From NCBI RefSeq assembly GCF_037975245.1, contig NC_092568.1, forward strand, positions 10,749,501 to 10,813,500: a stretch of 64,000 bases of DNA, written 5' to 3'. Source of the DNA: Apostichopus japonicus (taxonomy: Eukaryota; Echinodermata; Holothuroidea; Aspidochirotida; Stichopodidae). Numbering within the stretch: the first letter of the stretch is position 1; each line of letters starts with the position of its first letter. The notes under the pieces were generated by a model. The model made no database searches, was not told where the DNA came from, and saw nothing but the letters and a program-made list of their open reading frames with translations. A program made the position numbers and the translations under genes. This document shows, in pieces, positions 11,501-23,500 of this stretch.

Positions 11501-14500
11501 TGCAGCTAACAAAAGGTGTTAGTTGCCATGGCAACCTGTGGTCCAAGTCAGTGATTTGTACATGGGTAGTCTTGGCTAAGTCGTTTGTAATACTCTTCTT
11601 CTCGCGTGCAAACTGTACATGCCTCAGAGTCAGTTTCTGCCTAACACGAATGTGCTTGCCCACTGTATTTTACATGCCCGAGGATCTGTCCGATATAAAC
11701 CTAGTATCAATCTAAAGCGTGGCCGTATGGAAAGCCGTTTTAGCATTTAAAAAGGAATTTCAGATATCTCGAAATAATTTCAGATATCTCCAATTAAATT
11801 ACAGATATCTCCAATTTATTTCAGATATCTACAAATAATTGCAGATATCTTAAAATCAATTTCAGATATCTCGAAACACCAGTGAATTTCAGATATCTGA
11901 AATTCAATTCGAGATATCTCGAATTCTATCTCGAATTCAATTACAGATATCTCGAATTCAATTTCAGATATCTGAATTAGAATTTCAGATATCTCGAATT
12001 AGAATTTCAGATATCTTGAATTCAATTTCAGATATCTCGAATTCAATTTCAGATATCTGAAATAAAATTTCAGATATCTCGAATTCAATTTCGGATATCT
12101 CGAATTCAATTTCACATATCTCGAATTCAATTTCAGATATCTGAATTAGAATTTTAGATATCTCGAAATCTATTTTAGATATCTCGAATTCAATTTCAGA
12201 TATCTGAAATAAAATTTCAGATATCTCGAATTAAATTTATCATAGGCTATCTCGAATTTAATTTTAGATATCTGAAAAAAGAATTTTAGATATCTAAAAT
12301 AAGAAACAATTTAAGATATCTGAAATTCCCGATTAAATGTTAAATGGCTTTCCATATGGCCGCGGGCGTTCTCTGGGCAATACAGCAAATAGATACGGGA
12401 AAATAGCTTTGTGAAAAAAAGGTACACTTAGGCTGTACATACTAGGGTCTTAACAAGACTATAGGGTTGAAGTGGTTAATGTGCTACTTTTCATTATTAC
12501 TATAGATGAGGGTTATACCCCGGTAGTATAAACTGTTACCTGGAGAAACTCCTATGTTACACAGGGTGTGACTGTTACTATGTTAGAGTTAATTGTTTGC
12601 CCCTGTTAGGGTATGTTCGTAGTACAACTAAAGCGACCAGCTTTTAGTTATTAATATATTGTGAGGCGTTCCTAGATTAGTACTGCTATGCTGTCCAGGG
12701 ATGGACAGTCCATTTGACTATTGGGCATTATGTTATTGCTATGTGAGAAACATAGGCAAGTAATTATATGTTTAAAGATCTGCTTAATTATAGCACACTA
12801 TTGCTAGGAAAGTTTTGTGATTACGTCATCGACCTGCCACGGTCGTAAAACGACCCCAGGCTCTACAATTAGCCTGCATAGCTTCTTAACACCATTAGGC
12901 TCTTTGTTTTAACACTGTGTGGAAAAATGACTGTTAATAATTAATTAATTTAATGTATGCATACTTGTAATCCATATTTAACTTTATGGTAAATTGATAA
13001 TATTTCTCTGAGGGTTGCCAGGAGATTATATTATGTTTGTACTCATTTCCATATACTTTTAGTTATTACCCTCGTCAAGGTATATAGGCGACTCATTACA
13101 CAAGTTGAACCTCGCTGCCCTTGATCAACTGCATCTTGTGGCTGCGTTACAAGCACATACCGGCTCAATTAACTATGTGTTACAATATGATGAATGAATT
13201 ACAGTAATTCATCGAAGTTAAGACGAAGTTAAATTTCGACAAGGATCAATCAGTTGAATTCATTATTATTTCTGTGGAGTACATTCCTTGAAAAGTGAGG
13301 GTGCAGAATAGATACTACTATTTTATTTTATATTTTATTACTCATATTTCTCATTTCAAAATGGGTGGTGGTGGGGGGTGGGGTGGAGCTGCCATCTCTG
13401 AACCCCATCCCACCCCATCCCACCCCACCATCTGTTCCTACGCCTATGATAGTGATGTGATTTCTTAAGGGGATTTATATGGTCACGTATTTGACTTACT
13501 CGAAGTTAAAATCAATTCCCATTTCTTCTTCGAACACTTTTTTCACATCTTTGATTAGTTCCCAGGCGTAACCTTCATATGGTTCATCGTTACGATCTGC
13601 GTTATCATATTTGATGTTCTCCTTCCGATATCGGACTTGTTCCCAACCTTTCTGCATGAAAAATGGCGGTTCCTGCAGGGAACGAAAAAAAATTCTCATT
13701 TTGAAAATGACCATTTAACGTGTTATATTGTTTTCCCTGTATAAGGACTGTCTATAGTGGGAGGCGGGAAGAGGGTTTAATCTGGGCACGGTGGGAAAGG
13801 TCTTGGCGGAGAAAAAGGGGTGTTCGGAAATTTTATTTAAGGGTATTTATTTCATAAATCTTTTATAGAGTTTCAACACAATGGACTTTGTTATAATTAC
13901 CAAAACAGGAAAAATGATTTTTAATTACTAAAACGGAGCATTTCTAATTTTACACAAAGATAACCCTTTCACGGTTTTTCACCAAGCCGCATGGGAGGGG
14001 AAGGGGAGATAGGAGTGGGGATGAGAAGATAGGACAGGATAGAGAGGTGGGTATAGGGGACAGTGAAGTGCCCCTTGTGACCTCCCCCCTCCCACCACTC
14101 AGGCTCTACCGTCAATACCGTCTATGGACGTCATATGCATACCCAGGGTCCGGGCTAGTGCTTTTGTCATCATACCGATCACAATGATCATTAAACTTGT
14201 TTAACACACAAAGTGAATATGTATTCCATATGCCTTGTTGCCTCCCCCACTAACCCCGCCCACTCCTACCCACCCTCCCCAAACCACTTGGTAAGCACGT
14301 CCCCATTAACACTTCCCCACTAACACGTCCCCACTAACACTCATTAACACTTTTGAAGGTAAAATAAGGTATACTATCGTTTACACTTACCGGTACCGCT
14401 AAGACTTTGATAACTCTCGCATCTGACTGTCTGAACGGCTGAATGTAAGTACGTTTGCCTGGTTTTCCTGGCCAAGTTTCACCATTAGCTTCTTGCCAAC

Positions 14501-17500
14501 TCTTGATGTCTTGCGTGAAAAATCCAGCCTAAAACAAAATAGCACACACAACTGATATTACTTTACTTTTGTTTTTCATTTTGAACAATTTAAATTTTAA
14601 GATTAAACGTCTATAAGGTATACACATAATAAATAGCCTAACATGCAATGTGCAAGAAGACTTTATTGGAAAATCAGCCTAGTTCTTGCATCCCCATCCC
14701 TCCGCTGAACACACTAATGAGCAAGGGAAGAGATCAAATCACAACCAAGTATTAACGATAAGGATAAAGCAATAAAATTTAAATTTTGTTATCTATAAGT
14801 TTTAACGAATATTTCTAAGATAACATATAAAGGAGAAATTCAAATGCCAGAGATGTCGTTTATTTACGATATATTTATACAACAATTTTATTGAGTAGTC
14901 TTTACTATGAGGAAAAATTCTACTAAAGTAGCCGTAAATATATAAAACTTAATATTATTTATACTTTATCAAACTGATGCCGGATAGTAGGAAAAACATG
15001 AATTGGAACGATCACGATTTCTGTTTCACTTATCGAAATTTGCAAAGCGAAACCCACGACATCTCAAAATTCAACTTCCAACGTATTCGTTTTACACAGC
15101 TGTTGTTATCACCAGTATATGGTAGTATATAATGTAGGGTAATGTAATGTCGGGTATAACGTATAGCAGTATATAAGCTGATATATATATATATATATAT
15201 ATATATCAATATATATATATCAATATATATATCAATATATATATATATATATATGTATATATTACTTATCACATTCAATTGTACATCTTTAAGCTACAGG
15301 CTATACTTTATATAGAGTTCATTATATACAGACACATGATTGGACGTGCATTAAGCATTTGAAGATATTTAGGATGCTGTTTATATGAAAACTTACCAAA
15401 TTTTGAGCAAATTTGTCCTTTCCAGAATAAATGTTAATGGTGTAGTTGACGCGGTCACCTGCATCGTTGAAAGAAACGTCCCCGGATGCACCTCTAAAAC
15501 TAATCTAAAACGAGAAAAATGTTATCAAAGTTGCGTTACATATAACTGATGTATTCATGAAACCACTGACTTTGAAATTAATGATAAGGTGAAGTTGGGT
15601 TTTTGTTTTTCTTCTGATATATCAGGATTGCAGATTAAGAGTAAAACAAATGTAAAATTTTTCTTGCCAGTCTGTGGAATAGTGAGGACAATTATTCGGC
15701 TGGCATTTGAGATCCTTTTACGGATATAAGGCAAATTAATCATAACAGTTATCATGTTATGGATTCGGGTAGGGTTACCATATACTTCATTGCTCGACAA
15801 ATGGGACACTGCGTCCCATGGGGAAGGGGTATACTGGAAGGGGTTGTCCCTCCAACTTCACTTTGTAGAAAAATGTGGATTTTAAAGAGGGCTACAGTAC
15901 ATAACAATATTGGCATATAGAGTTTTATACACTAAATTTTAGTACATTGTAAAATTATTTCCTAAAATTTTCCTTTTTTTACCAGAATTTTCAAATAGGT
16001 ATTTTTAGATTGAAAGGAAACAATAGAGAAAAGAATCTTTAGGCTACAGTTATTTGTAACGTTCATGCTATATATAAAAATTTGATGATGAATATTATTC
16101 ATTCTCGGGTTGAGGGATATAATGATGAAATCATGCAATATAAAGTTTATGAAATAGGCACATGCATGACTATATTTTTAAGTATCTGGTATGCCAATTA
16201 ATTAAGCATCCTGTAATTAAATATTAAGCCCCCGAGAGCCCGATAATCGTCCAATATGCAATGCGCATATGACTTGTATGATGTATGCCGGAACCATGCT
16301 TTGTTTCGGTGGCATACAGTCAAACCTCGGTCAACGGATAGATTTTTACAGCTGAATTAAAAGAAAAAAACAGGTCAAAATTTCTTTTTGATATGTAACA
16401 GAGGAACATAATCTAAGCATTCTAGTGAAATTTGCATACAATTCCTATGTACCGCTTTAGAGATATTGACATTTCAAGTTATCTGATATTCTACCAAAAG
16501 TGAACTTGAAGCAAACAGGTGTGACGTCATAGTTGCACACTGACAAATAATGTTTTGTTTTTCTTTAAAATTTAAGTCTAATTTTACACAAAATTCACCC
16601 GAAATGGCGTCAGGGCACTGAAAGCAAACAATTTGATCCACTCCCCGCCCGGGCTCCTTGTTTACTGCTAGGATCAGTTGATCAGTTTTGCTCCAAATAT
16701 CGAGTTTTAGCAATCAATCCTGTAAAGACTAATGTATGAATGACCCCTGTTAACGTATTATGATAACATATGATTAAATCCGAGGAAACTAATTTATGAG
16801 AAAAAAAAAAATCACCCGAGCTTTAGTCCTTCATAAAGGGGGTAGTTCTTTTACAATCTAAAGTCCCACTGTCTTGAATGAAGCAATAATAGCAGCCTAG
16901 GGTAAGCCTATTGTTCATCTGATATGTAAAGAATCTCACTTTATCTGATCACTAAGAATACTAACTTAAAAGAGACCAATTGCTTTCTGCTTTCATTTCA
17001 ACGATTTTTTTGTTTCATTTGATGTCCAAGTAGGATTTAAATAATTTGATGGTTAATTGTAGTCCGATAGCTCAGTGGGTTGAGCAGAGGACTACGAAGT
17101 TGGTATCTAGGGTTCGAGTCCTACCAAAGAACGAACGTGAGATAATAATATTTTGACTTTTCCTCTTTTTTCAGTCTCGTCTTTAAGTATTAGTTCTGAA
17201 GTTAGTTTTCTAGCTGATGTGTTGGTTAGCGCGACGGTGTAAGCGAAAGACCTTGCACTGCTAACCGAGTAAACCGTGGCTAGGGTTCGAGACAGACTGG
17301 AGGATAATTTTTCCGGCTGTAGGTATGGTGCTTTTTGTGGCCTAGGATCCCGTGCCATGTCTCCCTTGTTGTCGTAAACGAACCCGGGAGGATGCGAGGA
17401 GGGTCGGTTGGTCAGAGGTCGACCAGAAGCGTTCTAGGTGGCGTGCGTGAATCCTTGCCTTTGGCCAGAGGGCTAGACACTCTCTGCGACCGGCATGTGT

Positions 17501-20500
17501 GCAGCCCATGTCCACTGAATACGTGGCTCAATGAGTTGTTATTCTCCTATTTTTCTACATACGGAAGCTTTTAAAAGCCATAACAGTATTTCATAAAATA
17601 TTTAGACAACGTAAAAGAATAGCCCCATCTTTTTTCCACTGTTCCCGTTTTTAAGTACTTATATAATGACGTAATTATGACGCTCAAATCCGGGATCGTT
17701 GTCAATAATTACAATGTGTTTTTTATTGATATGAGCTTATTATTATTATGCATAATTCAGCAATCAAACAGTGAAGCATTTATTACCAAACTATACACAC
17801 CCATGGAAGCAAGATAAAAATGAAGAAGCTTTATTTCGATTTTGCCAAATATTTCAAAATGTGTTTTCTAAGAATATCGCTTCACTAGTCCCCATTTTTT
17901 ACGTTTGATAAAGTGGGCGGTCGGTCCTTGTTTTTAAACTATATCGATCACAAAATAGCACAACCATGTTTACTTTCCTCAGCTATACTTTGCTAATTAA
18001 ACTATATTTCTTGTGCTACATGCATAACTCAGAACCAGGCTTTAGTCAAAAGTCGATTGCCGCTCTTGAGACGTCTACAATATTATCAGAGTAGCGGAGG
18101 TATATTCGGTTTACACATTGATGCTAAAGAATATTACGGAACTGAGGCGAACCAAAGAATGGATCGAGATGTTATGTGATTGTTTTAGTAACAGCAAACT
18201 ACAAAACCAGTATATCATATATGGTGTGAAGTTGTGTCAGAACTATAGAAGGGGAGATGTGGAGGATAATCCTTTACCATTGGATCTAAACTACAAAGGA
18301 AGTTGGAACAACGAATCCTTGGTTCTATTTTAAGCGTCGAGAATCTCATCGACGACTTTATCGGGCGATGTAGCACGGCACCTATACTATTCTACACGTA
18401 TTAGGATAGCAATGTAATGGTAATTGACCAAATGGCCACATATAGCATATGATAGTGTTCCATATGTTTTCTTGTTATCTTTTATTATTTCGGTTAGACA
18501 TTTTTATATATATATATATTTCGTGGTGTTTGACTGAAACATATAAAGTTATTATACCATTTGAAATATTCATGTTTATAGAATCATTTAAATGATCAAA
18601 TATAGTTTTTTTTTTTACCTGCTTTAGGTAAGGTTCCAGTGTTGATTTCTGACCTTCTCCACAGACTGGGACTGACGTAGGGTAACGCCCTTCTCTCTGT
18701 ACATGTAGATTCATTGCCATGGCGACCGCAACGAGCGCATCATAGGCCGCCCTCTGCCTGAAGCGCCAGCTCTTGATTGGCGTGGAAATGGAGGTGTAGT
18801 ACTGCAAGTCGTTAGCAACAATTTTAAACCTTGTTAAGAAAGCCATATTGTGGCGGTATTTCTGCTCCAAGAAACTTTTAGAAATCGGTGGGTTCTGTTT
18901 ATATGGATGGAAAAAAAACAAGTTGTTAAGTAATTTAAAAAAAATGAGTGGGGGTGGGATGACATGGAAGTTGTAAAACTTTGGAAGGAAACAAGAAAGA
19001 AACTTCTTAGCTCTTTTACAAATCTCAAATTTGGGCAGATAAATAATTATCTTGTCGCAAACATGTGTGCGTATGATCATCATGGTATTCACCTCAAATT
19101 TGAGCGTACTAATATTATGAAGAAAAAAATATAAATGGCGGGTTTTTAACTGTCCAAATGACTTCAAAGCATTCGCGGGGAGTTAAACTTGTACAATTTA
19201 TCGTCTAAACTCTAAAGGAAGTAACAATACTTAGGCCAGATTTCGACGAGACCAGTGTTTTACAATACACTGAAATACTGAGGAGCTTGTAAGTCCACGT
19301 TAGAGTACCCCCCCCCCCCTTCCCCAATCCCCCTCCGCTCTATAACGAGAATATCTTGATCTATACCCAGAACATCTTGATAAGACAAAATCGTTGTAAA
19401 ACCATGCAACTGCTATAAATAATAATAATAGCAAAGCGACCAAATAGCTAAACCTTCATGCAATGAGACAATTACTCGACAGGAATTGAATTGTGCAGGC
19501 AAGGATAGGAAGTGGCGAAATCAAATCGAGAAATAAAAGATTGTGCATGGTCTACTCAGCCTACAATCACCATTCCTGTTTGTGGTTAAAGGTTAAAGGT
19601 TATGGCTCAAGGTTTATGGTTCATGGTTTAAAGTTTCGCCTAATAGCTATTCCTACAGCCTTTACAGAGGACAGATAAACTTAGTTTTGAAGTTTGAGAT
19701 CCATATAGAATATAAAACAAACAAAAAACATGCATCCCTCCTCCTCTCATGAGATTTGATTGAACCTTTACTCTTTGACGGAGCTGCCATTTTTTTATTA
19801 GCTCAGACACCTGCTGCAGTCTAAAGTATGTGATTTGCAAGGCGGCATAACCTATACCGCCATGGGACTATAAGAAGGTGTCTCTACAAGGACATAAAGC
19901 TTGGACATATGTACAAATAGTGCAAGACCAGCGGGAATGTTTAATTAAAGCCTTTCTGTATATTGACTTTAAAATTTGTCTTAATATTCATCTTGTGGCA
20001 AGGGTGGGGTGGGGTGGGGGAACCCCCTGCCTTAGAACACTTCTCCGGTCACGACTCCCTTCAATAAAGTATACCATAAAGGCCCGGTCACACTACACCG
20101 ATTTTTCATCGGAATACTATCCGATTTTCCCGGAGGAATCGAAACAGCCAGTTTTTCGTTCGTGTCTTCTAGCCACAGTGATAAAGGACCTGATTTGCTA
20201 TCTGTTGAGCCATTCCGATGTGGAATAGCCCTTTCCTAACTTTTGTTATTGACTCCGTTTCCTTTTATCGGATAGCTATCCGATTTCTCTTCCGATTTTT
20301 ATCGTTTTCCGATGTGACGTCACTTCAGAATGTAGTCCGTTCCAGAACCCCTCAGATTTGGAGTAGGTATTCGAATATTCCACTGCATTCATTACATTCA
20401 CTACCACAAACCTCACTCTTCGGCCTAAATTCGGAAAAATCGGACCGTATTCCGATAATATATCGCTGTAGTGTGACCGGGCCTTTATCCTACCTAAATC

Positions 20501-23500
20501 AGTTGTCGGGACAGGAAGAGATCTGGAATTTGACCCACTCCCCCCACCCCTCCCACCACCTTTGAAGATCTGTGCATACCACTGCCTTATTGTATTCTAC
20601 CCCACCGTTAATACAGGATACATAAGGTTGTAAAGTATAGGCAGCTATAACTCAAAATAGAAATCCTTTTTCTTTATCCCACCTTCGATACTCGCATCAT
20701 GAAATCAATGAAACAAGACCGTCGCTAAACTATGATGGTAATATTAAAGATAATTGTATTAGCCCATAAGAAACTTCCATATAGTCTTGTATACCATCTT
20801 TCACTACAATACAAACTTGCTTACAGTGCTGTTTGTGGTACTCGTCACCCTCCCTCTGGAGAATGCACGCAAACAGGGATTACAAATTAAAGGGATATTT
20901 CACGCTGCGCATGACATGCAATGTGACACTTATCTTTGGGTGTAACATATTCCACGCTGTTAGTTTTGGGATTGAGAAAACGTACCTGTATGGAGTGAAC
21001 ATGAAGTAAAGTTAATGGAACTATAGGGAGCACTTCCTGCACCCCCTTCCCACCCACATGGGCACGCTTCATCGGAGAACCAAAATTTATGAATTTTTTA
21101 ATTTTTACATAAATTTAAATATGTGACAAAATTTTAAATTCGTGTTGCCAGGGTAGTGCATTCACCATTTATCGAGAGGGATGTTGATCGCTTTTCGAAA
21201 ACCGACTTGCAGTAAATAGCTGGGCAACGTGTCGAAATATAACAAAAGCGGCAACTTGCTTTATAATTACAATCTATACACTGTTATTAGCTCGGAGTGC
21301 ATTACCCAAATACAGAACTTACAGCCATGTAGATTGGAAAGTTGTCGGATATTGAGATATTTCTTTTTTTCGTGGAAAACGACTTTAAAGCACAAAAGCA
21401 CTGGTCAGAAAGAGAAATTTTATTTCTATGGAAAGTATTCCAAACCCCGGAAGCCACAGTGCTTTCAAACGGTTTTCTAGTAGCTATTTTAACTTAAGCT
21501 CAGAAATACATTCTATAGATTCCAATGTCATTGGCATGTACTTCAAATCCCCTGTAGGGGTCCAGGTGTGAATAACCCACCCACCAGACCGACCCCCCCC
21601 CCCCGTTCCCCCCAGAAAGTTGAGCAGTTTGTAAGCCTAATATTACCCAAATACATGAAATCTGGGCTTAGGATTATGTTTCAGTTTTGTTTTACCGCAG
21701 CCGAATGGGTGGAGGGGGAGGGGCTAGGGTAAAAGCACCTTGATTGGGGCAATACCCCCATGCCCCTCTCCGCCTTGGTTGCTGCCAATGGTTTTGACTT
21801 GAATAAACAGACCAGTTTCAGCTAATTTGATATAAGGCTAAGCAATCGACTTCAGCCACCGAAATATCCCTTTAACGAAATCAGCCAGAGGTGATTCAGT
21901 ATTCACGCAGCATGACAGTTCACATAGGCCTGAATGAATGAGTTGTATACATATATAGACCTCGCAATGTCCATGTAATGTAAATGGTTAAATTAAGAAA
22001 ATATAAAACATATTTACCAAGTTTCCGAACATCCAATGCCAACCGTTAGAAAGAACTTTTAAATCAAATGCCTGAGAAGAAAAGAGAAACAAATATGTCA
22101 AAGATTCGTGAGAAATTGCCTATATCAGAAAATGAAATGAAAAGAACTCTTTCCAAAATAAGTCACATCGTCATTGATAAATTGATATTTTCTTCGATAT
22201 GTTCATGTCAAATATCAGTTCGGAAATGGCCATCTCACTCTTGGAATTACGTATAATTTATACTCAGGACCCCAAGCACATACTGGAGCACGTATAGGCT
22301 CTCCCCTTCCCATGAAGGTTACTGCTCCCACCCCAAATTATACCACCCCATGTGTCCAAAAACCTTCACAGTTACCCGGCACGAATAGTGCGCTACTCCT
22401 TAAATAGTTGCCCCCCCACCCTCCCTCACCACCGCCCACCCCTAACTTAGAATTCCTGGCTCACAGGCGTGTCTGTACAATAGATCAGCTGCACGGTTTT
22501 TCAACTTTGCTACGGTACTGTGGCTGTTGACTTTCCTTTACAGATGTATGTGGGGATGGGGGTGGGGGGGGGCGGATTGAGGAAACTTTGAAGGATAGTG
22601 GGACACGTGACTTTGGTTTGATTTGACAAACCAAAACTCACCTCAAAACCTTCTGGAAAATTGAAGTGCTTAACATTCTGCACTACAAATTGCAGTATTT
22701 TTTTCAATATTTCTTAAACCGCATCTTTTTAGTTACCCTTTTGGACTCTTTTTTTTCAAAGGCACTTTTTTTCTGATTTCAAACATGAAAAAAAGGGTTC
22801 GTTCATTAACAAATATTGTCGCATCTAAATTTATGAAGTTAGGTACAATTCAGGTTTTTCAGAACATTGAGGGGGGAGGGGGGAGGGGGGCGTGCGCCTA
22901 CGTCCCGTCTCTCCCAACCCAGGCTTTGTCGCCCTGCTGAGAGCACAGAAGCTGCATTCATGTGCATGTGTGTATGTAAAGTCAGTCACTGATTCGATTA
23001 CTGTTCTTACGAAATAATTTATAATAACTGTTCATATGTTCCGAATCAATATTTTGTTGTTATTGATTTGATTTTCTATTGACTTGAAAAAGTGTAAGAT
23101 GAACTGTGGGAACAGATGTCTTACCGTGTTGACCAAACCAGCCAATTGTTCTTCGTTCGTAAAGAATACTAATATGTTTTTGATCGACCTCTTCTTTAGC
23201 ATTTCTGCTTGTTCCTCAAATTCTTCTTCGTCAAATTCCAACCCTTGTATTGTCCAACCTTTAGTGACCGCTTTCGCTGACAGGCTTTCCAACATGGCGA
23301 AACCTGTCAAAATATATGCATTGCAAGGTGCATCATTTGGGGGTTTATTCATAAAAAAATAATATAGGAGAATAAAGGGATATATATTTTTTCTATATAA
23401 CAACCTTTGACAGAACGGTAAAGTTATGGAATTTCAATTTTTTTTTTCTTGACATTTTATTGCTAATTATATATGCAACGAGGCAAATCATGTCTACATA

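Larger units (their letters stand above)
10302..13499 (-). other. iGluR A intron 10
   Basis: Carries the LINE remnant and the palindrome-array TIR element at 11718-12364. The remaining 12365-13499 shows only a purine/pyrimidine-rich stretch near 13363-13432. Confidence 0.6.
15505..18618 (-). other. iGluR A intron 7
   Basis: No exon was recognised. Carries two tRNA-like SINE heads (17052-17130, 17213-17310) followed by a GC-richer body to about 17530. Confidence 0.55.

Noticed and set aside
17052-17130. Functional tRNA-Arg gene
   Set aside because: Box A, box B and the D- and T-arms are good, but the acceptor and anticodon stems do not pair, so it is SINE-derived.
18118-18333. 71-residue plus-strand frame
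   Set aside because: No motif, and it lies antisense inside iGluR A intron 7.
22855-22895. G-run regions and many poly-C tracts as regulatory quadruplexes
   Set aside because: Homopolymer and G/C runs are scattered everywhere in the window, so single ones carry no specific evidence.
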